From the NCBI RefSeq assembly GCF_000250655.1, contig NC_016935.1, forward strand, positions 6,838,001-6,902,000: a stretch of 64,000 nt of DNA, read 5' to 3'. Shown piece after piece: positions 8,148-16,735 of this stretch; position 1 is the stretch's first letter; each line of letters opens with the position of its first letter. The notes beneath the pieces were generated by a model. The model saw only the letters and a list, made by a program, of their open reading frames with translations, had not been told where the DNA came from and ran no database searches. Made by a program: the position numbers and the translations under genes. Source of the DNA: Paenibacillus mucilaginosus 3016 (lineage in GTDB: Bacteria; Bacillota; Bacilli; Paenibacillales; NBRC-103111).

Positions 8148-9635
8148 CTAGAGGCTGAACAGCTGCCAGTAAGCCGCCCATGCGGCGAAAAGCACCACGC
8201 CTCCCAAAAGCAGCCCGTTGCACATACGCGTACCCGTCCCGCTCCCTTTACGCAAGCTGAAGGCATAGACCGCCGCCGCCCCGCAGGTAATCACGGCCAG
8301 CAGCTGCAGGAGCAGCCACACCAGCGGCCGGTCGCCCACGATCGGAGCCACATGTTTGGCTCCGCTGCTCATGAGCCAGCCGAAGTAGACGGTGAACCCC
8401 AGCACCGTCAGCAGTCCTGAGCCTGCCGCCAGCCCGCCGGTGCCGAACCGGGGCCCTGTACCGCGGGAAGCCGCCCCCTCCCGGCGAAGGCGTCTTGACC
8501 GCCGCAGGAAGGCCATCCAGCAGCCAAGGAACAAGACAACCAGCACCAGCATCGTGCCAAGCTGTGCCCACGCCGTTTGATACCAGGCGATGGTATGCAG
8601 TCCCGGCTTGGAAAGATGCCCCTGCTGCGGCACATCGCCGGCGGTCTGCGGTCCACTGGCCTGGCCGGAGGTGACATGCTTGACCCAGGAGGTCATGGTA
8701 TCCGCATATCCGGCCGGAAATTCTTCCGTCTGCTGAACCCCGTCAGGGGCCGAGCGCAGATTATGACCGGCCCGATCGAAGAAGCGGTAGGAGGCGGATT
8801 CGGACTTCTTTTCCAGCGCCTGCTTCAGAAGACGGTAGCTTTCGAGCGGCGGTTCAATGCGGTCCTGCCTGCCCCAGATCGCGAGCACCGGCTGCTTCAC
8901 TCCCTCGAAGGCCGGCAGGGGGTTATAGTCCGCTTCGGCGAACATGCCGGCGGAGACGGCCAGCCGGAGCGCGCGGTCGGAGAGGGCCTCCACGACGCCC
9001 GGACTGCTCACCCCCTGGCCCTGCAGCCGGTTGACGAGCTGCCAGGACTGCTGCCGGACCGGCGCAACGCCCGAGGCGCCTACGGTGATGAGGAAATCCG
9101 CCCGGTCCGAGCGTGATGCGGTCAGGGACGCAACCCACGCCCCCTCGCTGATCCCCCAGAGCCCGATGTGCTCCGGATTCAGTCTTGGATGTGTACGCAG
9201 CGCCTCCACGGCCGCCCCCGCATCCGCAGCAAGCAGATCATAGGAGCGTCCTCCGCTGCGGGATGAGGCGAAGCCGTCCTTGCGCTTATCGTAGATGAGA
9301 GCGGCAATACCCGCCCTTGCAAAAAGCTCCGCCTCTCCGCGGTACTTCTCCCTGTTCACCGAATTGGAGCCGTGTACCAGCACAACCGCCGGATGCGGCC
9401 CCGGCGTATCCGGCAGGAGCAGCGTACCGTTCAGCGTGAGGCCTTCGCTTGTGAACTGCACCGCCGCCTCCGTCCACTCCGATGGCTGTTCCGCTGCCTG
9501 CACACCGGGGAGCATCCAGACCAGTAGCATGACGGCCGCCATTATGCTTAGCATCGCCTTTTTGACGACGGATGAGATGCCGCTCCCCCTTGCGTGTGCC
9601 TGCGCTTTTTGCGCTGGATCCCTATAGATTGCCAA
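8148..9635 (-). CDS. Secreted/membrane alpha/beta hydrolase (esterase-like)
   Basis: A 495-residue protein. A Lys-rich N-terminus and hydrophobic segment ending VQAAEQ (about 30-50) form a signal peptide or anchor. An alpha/beta hydrolase domain follows: oxyanion motif VLVHGSN, nucleophile elbow GISEGA, acid WGRQDR and His in RAGHNL. After about residue 345 there are three to four hydrophobic helices, so the C-terminus is membrane-embedded. A TTG at 9635 is the best start because GAGAGGAAGGG lies about 8 nt upstream. The substrate is unknown. Paired TGATGA palindromes lie 190-370 nt upstream. Confidence 0.8.
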   Translation of the reverse strand: MAIYRDPAQKAQAHARGSGISSVVKKAMLSIMAAVMLLVWMLPGVQAAEQPSEWTEAAVQFTSEGLTLNGTLLLPDTPGPHPAVVLVHGSNSVNREKYRGEAELFARAGIAALIYDKRKDGFASSRSGGRSYDLLAADAGAAVEALRTHPRLNPEHIGLWGISEGAWVASLTASRSDRADFLITVGASGVAPVRQQSWQLVNRLQGQGVSSPGVVEALSDRALRLAVSAGMFAEADYNPLPAFEGVKQPVLAIWGRQDRIEPPLESYRLLKQALEKKSESASYRFFDRAGHNLRSAPDGVQQTEEFPAGYADTMTSWVKHVTSGQASGPQTAGDVPQQGHLSKPGLHTIAWYQTAWAQLGTMLVLVVLFLGCWMAFLRRSRRLRREGAASRGTGPRFGTGGLAAGSGLLTVLGFTVYFGWLMSSGAKHVAPIVGDRPLVWLLLQLLAVITCGAAAVYAFSLRKGSGTGTRMCNGLLLGGVVLFAAWAAYWQLFSL

Positions 9636-9822
9636 TGTGTTCCCTTCCTCTCTGCACCGGGAAAGTTCCCGCTTCTTTCCTTCAGCATACAGGCAAGGAA
9701 GGCAGAGGGTAACGAACCTGCGGAGGGGAGACCCCCTGGACCCAAGTCGCGTGCGGCGCTGGACTTGGTTTTCGAGGAATCGATTCACCATGGACAGGGA
9801 CAGATCATATGAAAGAGCCGTC

Positions 9823-10006
9823 ATCTGATGAAAATCATCACTACATCAACCGGAAAGCCCTCATCGGCCTCATATGTGATGAATTCGATCAGATAACGCA
9901 GCACAACGCCTCCATCCAGGCATTTCACGCTTTTTTATGATGTTTTATATCAAAAACTCCGGGTTTCTGTTCATGTCCGCTGCTTATGCGATGATTTTCA
10001 TCAGAT
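9823..10006. repeat. 17-bp inverted repeat pair made of operator-like palindromes
   Basis: ATCTGATGAAAATCATC at 9823-9839 recurs exactly, inverted, at 9990-10006, 150 bp away. Each copy is itself a dyad (GATGA-AAA-TCATC). A third, weaker version, TGATGAATTCGATCA, lies between them at about 9879-9893. This arrangement fits a looping repressor upstream of the hydrolase gene; a small inverted-repeat mobile remnant is the alternative. Confidence 0.6.
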
Positions 10007-10082
10007 ACTCGGGTTCCAAGTAACTTGATCCTTACGGCAAACCTGCGGCAGCCTTTATCCGTTCAGCATATATAGCCCGTTT

Positions 10083-10136
10083 AAAAAAACACAAAACACC
10101 CTGCCCGACGCCATCTCCAGCGTACAAACAGGGTGC
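10083..10136 (-). terminator. Intrinsic terminator of the lut operon
   Basis: On the minus strand CACCCTG ... CAGGGTG is followed by TTTTGTGTTTTTTT. It lies about 62 nt past the lutR stop. Confidence 0.75.
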
Positions 10137-10197
10137 TTCGTTTTGGTCCAACCGCTCCACCCCGGCGCCTCGACGCCGGCTCCGCAGGAGTCCGTGT

Positions 10198-10962
10198 CTA
10201 CCCGTCCGTCAAAAAAGCCTCCATATGCTCCAGGTGCAGCCGCATCTGCTGAACGGCGCGGTCCTGATCGCACGAAGCCACCGCCTCGTAGATCGCAGTA
10301 TGCTCCTCCAGCAGCTGCCGCGAAATGCCTTCGCTGCTGCTGCGTTCCTGCACAGCCGGGCCGGCCGCCGGCTCCCGGCGCGTGCCCGCAATCGCCGCAT
10401 GAAGCGGCATCGCGATCGACTCGAACACGCGCAGCAGCACCGGATTCTGTCCGGCGCGGGCCAGCGCCATGTGAAAGCGCAGGTCCGCCTCGTCCGCATC
10501 CGCGCCGCCGGCCGCCGCATGCTCCATGTCCGCCAGCGCCTCGCGCAGCCGCTCGAGGTCCGCGTCCGTCCGCTTCGCGGCGGCAAGCGCGGCGTTGGAC
10601 ACCTCGAGCATGCTGCGGGCCTCGAGCATATGCGCCAGCGCGCTTCGGTCCAGGGGCAGCGCAGCCGGGGAAAGCCCCTGCGTGCCTGACGCATCCGCCG
10701 CCGCCGCAGCTCCCGCCTCGCCCCTGCCGATCACCCGGCAGGCGCCGCCCTGGCGGATCTCGATCAGCCCCATCGCCTTCAGGGCGCTGAGCGCCTCACG
10801 GGTCACGGAGCGGGAGACGCCGAAGCGCTCGGACATCTCCTTTGTGGACGGCAGCCGGTCGCCGGCCTTCAGCCGTCCCTGCAGAATCTGCGCCTTGAGC
10901 TGCTCGGTCACTTCTTCGTAATGGCTGCGCCTCGGCACAGGCGTAACTGGAGTTCCGTTCAT
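10198..10962 (-). CDS. lutR: FadR-type GntR transcriptional regulator (LutR-like)
   Basis: A 254-residue repressor. The N-terminal winged helix (about 14-80) contains RLPSTKEMSERFGVSRSVTREALSAL, the GntR recognition helix. The C-terminal all-helical FCD domain binds an organic-acid effector. It is 15 nt downstream of lutC and co-oriented with lutABC, so it probably autoregulates the lactate operon in response to L-lactate. The FCD domain contains an unusual Ala/Gly-rich insert near 85-100. Confidence 0.85.
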   Translation of the reverse strand: MNGTPVTPVPRRSHYEEVTEQLKAQILQGRLKAGDRLPSTKEMSERFGVSRSVTREALSALKAMGLIEIRQGGACRVIGRGEAGAAAAADASGTQGLSPAALPLDRSALAHMLEARSMLEVSNAALAAAKRTDADLERLREALADMEHAAAGGADADEADLRFHMALARAGQNPVLLRVFESIAMPLHAAIAGTRREPAAGPAVQERSSSEGISRQLLEEHTAIYEAVASCDQDRAVQQMRLHLEHMEAFLTDG

Positions 10963-10977
10963 GCGCCCAGTCCTCCT

Positions 10978-11703
10978 CTAGCCGACGAGCAGGGCGTAGA
11001 CGATCCCCGGTCCATGAACGCCGATCGTCAGGTCATTCTCGATATCCGCCGAGCGGCTCGGACCGGAGATAAAATGAATCCCCGCCGGCAGCGCTTCGCG
11101 CCCCGCCGCGTCGAAATTCACGAGAATCTCGCCCAGCCTCGTTTTCAGCCGCTCCACCGGGATGATCACGAACAGCACGGTGGGCAGCAGGCTGACGGAG
11201 CGGCCTTTTTGCTCCGCCGAAAGCACCGTAACCGAGCCCGTATAGGCCGCCGCATAGTCCGCCATCACCACGCCGAAGTCCGCTTCCGCCGCACGGGCCT
11301 TCCAGTTCTCCTCGGCATCCGTGTTCCAGACGGATACCTGCGCCTGCGGCAGGGCCGCCTCCAGGCCAAGCCCATCCAGCTCCGGCTGGTTCTGCCGGAC
11401 GACATACCTCGCTCCGGTCTCGGCCGCTTTGTCCGAAATGAAGCGCGTCACGTCCTCCATGCCGGACAGCCGCTCGACATGCCCGCCGACGCCCCGGAAG
11501 TTCGCCGTGAACCGCTCGATCCGCTCTTCCTCCGGCCACTCGAACTCCCGCCAGAAATCCGGCGCCCCGATGACGGGGCGGACCGGCTTCTGCGTCACCT
11601 GCGGGCGCCCCAGCTTCTGGGCAATGCCCCCGATGAACCGCTTCTGCTTCGCCTTCGATTCCTCTTCCATCCGCTGCAGCCACTGTGCATGCGTCTCAGC
11701 CAT
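10978..11703 (-). CDS. lutC: L-lactate utilisation protein LutC
   Basis: A 241-residue member of the LUD domain family, the third subunit of the LutABC iron-sulfur lactate dehydrogenase that oxidises L-lactate to pyruvate. It starts MAETHAQWLQRMEEESKAKQ and carries the family motif ENDLTIGVHGPG near its C-terminus. It overlaps lutB by 8 nt, indicating coupled translation. Confidence 0.93.
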   Translation of the reverse strand: MAETHAQWLQRMEEESKAKQKRFIGGIAQKLGRPQVTQKPVRPVIGAPDFWREFEWPEEERIERFTANFRGVGGHVERLSGMEDVTRFISDKAAETGARYVVRQNQPELDGLGLEAALPQAQVSVWNTDAEENWKARAAEADFGVVMADYAAAYTGSVTVLSAEQKGRSVSLLPTVLFVIIPVERLKTRLGEILVNFDAAGREALPAGIHFISGPSRSADIENDLTIGVHGPGIVYALLVG

Positions 11704-13207
11704 GTCCGTGTCCTCCCTTGCCGCGCTGCTTCACGATCGCTTCCATCCGGCTCTTCACGGCCGGGTCCATCTCCTGCAGACCGCTGCGGATCTCCGCCTC
11801 CAGGGTGCCCCACTGCTCACGGAACGACTGCTTCGGCAGCGTCGGCGTGACGCGGTAGGTGTTCCAGCCCTTGAGCGGGCCGATCTTGATGCGGATCCCC
11901 CCGTCGCGGGCGACGAGCTTCTGGCCCAGCTTGCCGAGCTTCAGCGCGGTCTTCATCCGCAGCGAATCCCCGGCCAGGGCGGCGAAGCCCTTCATCCCGA
12001 TCGTCTCCATCCGGTTGTCGTGGCCGGCCTCCACCTTGCGGCGGCGCAGGGAGACGAGCATGTCGTGCAGCGGGATCTTGACCGGGCAGGCCTCGTAGCA
12101 GGCTCCGCACAAGCTTGAGGCGTTGGCGATGTCGTCCCACTCCGCGACGTTCTTCTTCAGCGCCGGCGTGAGCACCGCACCGATCGGTCCGCTGTATGTG
12201 CCGCCGTAGGCATGGCCGCCGATATGGCGGTACACCGGGCAGGCGTTGAGGCAGGCCCCGCAGCGGATGCAGTTCAGCAGCTCCTGGAACTCGGGGTCCC
12301 CGAGCTGGAGGGAGCGGCCATTGTCGACGATGATGATGTGCATCTCTTCCGGTCCGTCCGCATCCTTGCTGCGGCGCGGGCCCGTGATGCCCGACATGTA
12401 GACCGTCAGTTTCTGTCCCGTCGCCGAGCGCGGGAGCAGCGTCGCCATGACTTCGAGGTCCGTCCACGAAGGAATGATGCGCTCCATCCCCATCAGCGTG
12501 ATCTGTGTTTTCGGCACCGTGGACACCATCCGCGCGTTCCCTTCATTTTCGAAGAGCACCATGGACCCGGTCTCCGCGATCGCAAAGTTACAGCCCGTCA
12601 TGCCGATGTCGGCTTCAAGGAACTTCTCACGCAGCTTCTTGCGCACGAACCCGGCCAAGATCGACGTATCCGGCGGCAGCGTCTCACCCGCTTCCTTCGA
12701 GAGGAGCTCCGCGATCTGGTGCCTGTTCTTGTGGATCGCGGGGATGATGATATGCGACGGCGTCTCGCCGGCGAGCTGGATGATGTACTCCCCGAGGTCC
12801 GTTTCGACGGCTTCCACGCCGATCCCTTCAAGCGCGTGATTCAGGTGCAGCTCCTCGGTAACCATCGATTTCGACTTCACGACCGACTTCGCCGATTTGT
12901 TCTCGGCGATCTGCAGCGCAATCTTGACGGCTTCCTCCCCCGTATCCGCAAAATGCACATGCACCCCGTTCGCCCGCGCATTGTCCGCGAACAGGTTCAG
13001 GTAATAATCCAAGTGCGCGATCGTATGCAGACGGATCTGCCGCCCGCGCTCCCGCCACTCGTCCCAGTTGCCGTGGTCCGCAGAAGCGTTCTTTTTGCCC
13101 AGTCTCAGCCGCTCCGTCGTGAACTTGACCGCCTTGCGCAGAAATTCATCGTTGAGCGCAAGCTCCGCTCTCTCCTTAACCGTTCCGTTCGCCTTGGCTG
13201 CACTCAT
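11696..13207 (-). CDS. lutB: L-lactate utilisation iron-sulfur protein LutB
   Basis: A 503-residue protein with an N-terminal LUD domain and two 4Fe-4S ferredoxin motifs: CIRCGACLNACPVYR (about 309-323) and CGACYEACPVKIP (about 358-370). It forms the electron-transfer core of LutABC in the cytosol. It overlaps lutA by 4 nt (ATGA) and lutC by 8 nt. The length matches B. subtilis LutB with a slightly longer tail. Confidence 0.95.
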   Translation of the reverse strand: MSAAKANGTVKERAELALNDEFLRKAVKFTTERLRLGKKNASADHGNWDEWRERGRQIRLHTIAHLDYYLNLFADNARANGVHVHFADTGEEAVKIALQIAENKSAKSVVKSKSMVTEELHLNHALEGIGVEAVETDLGEYIIQLAGETPSHIIIPAIHKNRHQIAELLSKEAGETLPPDTSILAGFVRKKLREKFLEADIGMTGCNFAIAETGSMVLFENEGNARMVSTVPKTQITLMGMERIIPSWTDLEVMATLLPRSATGQKLTVYMSGITGPRRSKDADGPEEMHIIIVDNGRSLQLGDPEFQELLNCIRCGACLNACPVYRHIGGHAYGGTYSGPIGAVLTPALKKNVAEWDDIANASSLCGACYEACPVKIPLHDMLVSLRRRKVEAGHDNRMETIGMKGFAALAGDSLRMKTALKLGKLGQKLVARDGGIRIKIGPLKGWNTYRVTPTLPKQSFREQWGTLEAEIRSGLQEMDPAVKSRMEAIVKQRGKGGHGHG

Positions 13208-13932
13208 GCGCCCTTCACCCCTTCATACAGCAGCTCCGCCAGGTGCATCACCCGCACGGGTTCTCCCCGGTACCGCAGGTTACCGGCAATGTTCATCAGG
13301 CAGGCCATGTCGAGCCCCACCAGCACTTCCGCTTCCGTTTCCTTGATGTGGTCCACCTTCTCGGTCACCATCGCGCCGGAGATGTCCGCCATCTTCACCG
13401 CGAACGTCCCGCCGAACCCGCAGCAGTCCTCGGCAAAAGGCAGCGGAACGAACTCCAGCCCCTTCACGTGCTCGAGCAGCACAAGCGGCTCCTCCTTCAC
13501 GCCGAGCAGACGGCTGCCGTGACAGGACGGATGGTAGGTCACCTTGCGCGGGAAGTTCGCGCCGAGATCCTTCACGCCGAGCACCTGCACGAGGAACTGG
13601 GTGAACTCGTAGGTTTTCTGCTGCAGCTTCTCCGCCTTCTCGAGCAGCACCGGATCGTCCTTGAAGAGCTGCGAATAGTGGTGGATCATGTACGTGCAGG
13701 AACCCGAGGGCGCGATCACAAAATCGCTGTCCTCGAACGCCGCCAGGATCGTCTTGGCGGATGCGCGGGCCTCGTCCCAGTAGCCGCTGTTATAGGCAGG
13801 CTGTCCGCAGCAGGTCTGCACGGTCGGGAACTCCAGGCTGACGCCGTAACGGGCCAGCAGACGGACCATCGCCTCCCCCACGGGAGGGAATAAGGCATCG
13901 CTCAAGCATGTGATAAACAAGGAAACTTTCAT
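13204..13932 (-). CDS. lutA: L-lactate utilisation protein LutA (CCG-domain)
   Basis: A 242-residue heterodisulfide-reductase-like subunit with two Cys-Cys-Gly motifs: QTCCGQPAYNSG (about 56-67) and EDCCGFGGTFAVK (about 155-167). It is the first gene of lutABC-lutR. The ATG at 13932 is chosen because AGAGGTG lies about 6 nt upstream and MKVSLFITCLSDAL matches the family N-terminus; the frame extends 17 codons further without support. Confidence 0.94.
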   Translation of the reverse strand: MKVSLFITCLSDALFPPVGEAMVRLLARYGVSLEFPTVQTCCGQPAYNSGYWDEARASAKTILAAFEDSDFVIAPSGSCTYMIHHYSQLFKDDPVLLEKAEKLQQKTYEFTQFLVQVLGVKDLGANFPRKVTYHPSCHGSRLLGVKEEPLVLLEHVKGLEFVPLPFAEDCCGFGGTFAVKMADISGAMVTEKVDHIKETEAEVLVGLDMACLMNIAGNLRYRGEPVRVMHLAELLYEGVKGA

Positions 13933-14458
13933 CTTGCACCTCTCGCGCTTTAAGGATTTTGGAATAGGAGAACCTGTGTACAAAAGGGGGGCTGAGCCAA
14001 TGCAGCCTATAGTTATCAGGTTATCAGATAAGTTGAATAAAAAACAGAGCCAATTGCAAAAAAAGTTCGGCTCTTCTCTGGGAAGAAGCCTTTCCTGGAG
14101 GAAGAAAAGGGAGAGCGGATCCGGCTTAGCGCGGTCCTTTCGGGTTGCGGTACGCTCCCTGAACGGTTTTCCCGTCTTACGGGACGCATAACGTTCATGG
14201 TCGGCGCGTGAGTTCCCCGTTAACGCGGATGTTCCTCCTTAACGCGGTCCCTTCCGCCGCCCTGCGCCTCAAGAACACGGTTGTTCCGTCTTCCGCCCAC
14301 TACCCGCAGCCCGTCACAGCAGCTCTCGTCTTCGTCCCGCTTCCTCTACGCCTAGGTGAACCGGCTTCACGGCCAGCCACGGTCAGCGCCCAGGGGCCGA
14401 TCTACACCCTTTTATCCTTCCGCTCCAGGAAAAGCTTCTTCCCAGCCCGCATCCCTGC
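13933..14458. other. lut promoter region and gene-free DNA
   Basis: No gene is supported. The right half (14140-14458) is rich in GTTAACGCGG-type and pyrimidine words but has no codable frame that looks real. On the minus strand AGAGCC ... GGCTCT followed by TTTTTTA at about 14041-14076 is a weak terminator. The lut promoter should lie between this and 13932. Confidence 0.55.
14012..14031 (-). promoter_or_regulatory. Candidate LutR operator upstream of lutA
   Basis: GTTATCAG is repeated directly (14012-14019, 14020-14027), and the second copy opens the perfect palindrome TTATC-A-GATAA (14021-14031). It is about 80-100 nt upstream of the lutA start, next to a TATAGG-like -10 on the minus strand. 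A GntR/FadR regulator encoded in the same operon is the natural candidate ligand. Confidence 0.45.
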
Positions 14459-15217
14459 CTATACGATCGTCACCGGCAGCCCCTTCTCCCGCAGCTGCGC
14501 CACCGCATCCTCGCCTAATCGGCGGTCGGTGATCATCGCGTGCACGCCGCTGAGCTCGGCCACCTGCGTGAACGCGCGGACGCCGAACTTGCTCGCATCG
14601 GCGAGGAGGATCACCTCGTCGGCGATGTCGATCATCCGCTGCTTCACGCGGGCCTGCAGCTCGTTCGACTCGGAGATGCCCCGCTCGAGATGCACTCCCT
14701 TGCAGGAGAGAAAGAGCTTGTCGACGTGATACGCCTCGAGGGACCGCTCGGCCAGCGGGCCGACATAGGACAGCGAGCGCTTGGCCAGCTGCCCCCCGGT
14801 GCAGATCACTTCGACCTTCTCTTTGGAGCTGAGCTCCGTGGCGACCCGGATCGAATTGGTCAGGACCGTCAGCGGAATGTCGGGCAGGTAAGAGGCCATA
14901 TACCAGGCGGTCGTGCTGGCGTCGAGCAGAACGCGGTCATGGGGCTGGATCCGCAGCACGGCCTCCTGGGCGATGCGCCGCTTCTCTTCGGCGTGCATCA
15001 CTTCCCGCTCGGCATAAGGAATCTCTCCCTGCTGCTCCTTGACGGAGACGGCGCCTCCGTGGGAGCGCCTCAGCCGCCCGGCCGCTTCGAGCCGGTCCAG
15101 ATCACGGCGGATCGTCTCCTCCGTCACCTGGCACAGCTCGCTGAGCTCGGAGACCCGGATGCTTCCTCTTTCGTTGACCAACGCCACTATTTTCTCGTAC
15201 CTCTCAGCCACCAGCAT
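14459..15217 (-). CDS. DeoR-family transcriptional regulator of rhamnose genes
   Basis: A 252-residue repressor with an N-terminal DeoR helix-turn-helix (MLVAERYEKIVALVNERGSI, then VTEETIRRDLDRLEAAGRL) and a C-terminal sugar-phosphate sensor domain of the ribose-5-phosphate isomerase-like fold (LLDASTTAWYMASYL; LFLSCKGVHLERGIS). It is the last gene of the rhamnose cluster, about 45 nt after rhaB, so it probably senses rhamnulose-1-phosphate or a related intermediate. The ATG at 15217 is preferred, with AGAGGGCGG upstream; an ATG 8 codons earlier is possible. Confidence 0.85.
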   Translation of the reverse strand: MLVAERYEKIVALVNERGSIRVSELSELCQVTEETIRRDLDRLEAAGRLRRSHGGAVSVKEQQGEIPYAEREVMHAEEKRRIAQEAVLRIQPHDRVLLDASTTAWYMASYLPDIPLTVLTNSIRVATELSSKEKVEVICTGGQLAKRSLSYVGPLAERSLEAYHVDKLFLSCKGVHLERGISESNELQARVKQRMIDIADEVILLADASKFGVRAFTQVAELSGVHAMITDRRLGEDAVAQLREKGLPVTIV

Positions 15218-15262
15218 AAGCCGCCCTCTTTTCCTGTCCATATTGCAAACCTGCGTCAGTCC

Positions 15263-16735
15263 TCAGTCCGCCAGCCCGGCCAGTCTGCGGAAAGTGCCGT
15301 ATGCCTCTTCCCACGCTTCGCCATCCTGCGGTTCGTACACCGTGACCGGGAACGAGTCGCGGATCACCCGGCGGGCTTCCCAGATGTCCGAGAACTCGCC
15401 GCGGGCGATCCACTGCACCGCCAGATTGCCGATCGCGCTGCCTTCCGCAGGGCCGGCCCAGACGGGCCTCTTGATCGCATTCGCGGACCACTGGCACAGC
15501 AGCGCATTCTGAATGCCGCCGCCGACCATGTGAAGCCCGCCGAACTGCTGCGCCGACAACGTCTCGGTCAGCTCCAGCACATAACGGTATTTTAACGCCA
15601 GACTCTCCAAAATACAACGAACAACCTCGCCCGGCCCCTCCGGTGCACGCTGTCCCGTCCGGGCGCAGTACTCGCGGATGCGCGGCGTCATGTCGCCGGG
15701 ATGGAGGAACAAGCCGTCATCCGGATCGATGAACGCTCCGAAGGCCGGCGCCTCTCCGGCCAGCTTCACGAGCTCGGGGAAGGAGTATTCTCTGCCCGCC
15801 CGGTCCCACTCACGCTTCGTCTCCTGCAGAATCCACAGGCCCATGATGTTCTTGAGCAGCCGGTACGTCCGCCCCACGCCGCCTTCGTTGGTGAAGTTGT
15901 ACTTCTGCGACAGCTCGTTAATAACCGGACGGTCCACTTCGGTGCCCATCAGCGACCAGGTGCCGCAGCTCAGATAGGCAAAAGACCGCTCCGTCGCCGG
16001 CACCGCCGCCACCGCCGAGCCCGTATCGTGCTCCGCCACCGCGATGACGGGAATGCGCGGAAGGCCCAGCGTCTCGCTCACCGAGGAGCGGAGCTGCCCG
16101 GCACTTGCCCCCGGATCGGCAATGGGGCCGAACCACGAAGACGGGATCCCGATGCCTACCAGCAGATCCGCATCCCATCCGCCGGTCAGCGGGTTGTAGA
16201 ACTGGGTTGTCGTGGCGTTGGAGAACTCGTTCAGCGCCTCGCCCGTCAGGAAGTAGCGGAGCAGGTCGGGAATCATCAGGAAGCGCTCGGCGCTTGCGAG
16301 AAGCGGGGAGTCCGCTTCCTTCAGGGCCGCCAGCTGGTACAGCGTGTTGAACGGCAGGAACTGGATGCCGGTCTTCCCGAAGATCGTCTGCTCACCAAGC
16401 CGTGCAGCCACCCGTTCCATCACACCGTCGGTGTGATGATCCCGGTAATGGTACGGGTTACCGAGCAGCTCGCCATTACGGTCCAGCAGACCGAAGTCTA
16501 CCGCCCAGGAGTCGATCCCGATGCTCTCCGGCGTCTCGCCCCGGTGCTTCGCTTTCAGCAGGCCCTGCTGAATCTCGTGGTACAGACGGAGAATATCCCA
16601 CTGCAGCCGGGAGCAGGTGGCTACCGGGTCGTTGCCGAAGCGGTGGATCTCCTCTACCTCGATCTTCCCGCCGGTGAGGCGGCCGAGCAGCGCTCTGCCG
16701 CTGCTCGCCCCAAGGTCAAATGCGAGAATGCTCAC
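15263..16735 (-). CDS. rhaB: L-rhamnulokinase
   Basis: A 490-residue FGGY-family sugar kinase that phosphorylates L-rhamnulose. It begins MSILAFDLGASSGRALLG (phosphate-1 motif), has GIDSWAVDFGLLDRNG near 92-107, AVAEHDTGSAVAAVPA near 224-239 and the C-terminal adenosine motif MVGGGIQNALLCQWSANA. The start overlaps the stop of the isomerase gene by 4 nt (ATGA), so translation is coupled. Confidence 0.95.
   Translation of the reverse strand: MSILAFDLGASSGRALLGRLTGGKIEVEEIHRFGNDPVATCSRLQWDILRLYHEIQQGLLKAKHRGETPESIGIDSWAVDFGLLDRNGELLGNPYHYRDHHTDGVMERVAARLGEQTIFGKTGIQFLPFNTLYQLAALKEADSPLLASAERFLMIPDLLRYFLTGEALNEFSNATTTQFYNPLTGGWDADLLVGIGIPSSWFGPIADPGASAGQLRSSVSETLGLPRIPVIAVAEHDTGSAVAAVPATERSFAYLSCGTWSLMGTEVDRPVINELSQKYNFTNEGGVGRTYRLLKNIMGLWILQETKREWDRAGREYSFPELVKLAGEAPAFGAFIDPDDGLFLHPGDMTPRIREYCARTGQRAPEGPGEVVRCILESLALKYRYVLELTETLSAQQFGGLHMVGGGIQNALLCQWSANAIKRPVWAGPAEGSAIGNLAVQWIARGEFSDIWEARRVIRDSFPVTVYEPQDGEAWEEAYGTFRRLAGLAD

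Larger units (their letters stand above)
9636..10197. other. Intergenic region with paired palindromes and a terminator
   Basis: No gene is visible. It holds the hydrolase ribosome binding site, the inverted TGATGA-type palindromes at 9823-10006, and the terminator of the lut operon at 10083-10136. The stretch 9880-10060 is AT-richer than its surroundings. Confidence 0.6.

Noticed and set aside
9823-10006. Insertion sequence ends
   Set aside because: The 17-bp inverted repeats enclose only 150 bp with no transposase and no visible flanking target duplication; an operator pair fits better, though a tiny mobile element is not excluded.
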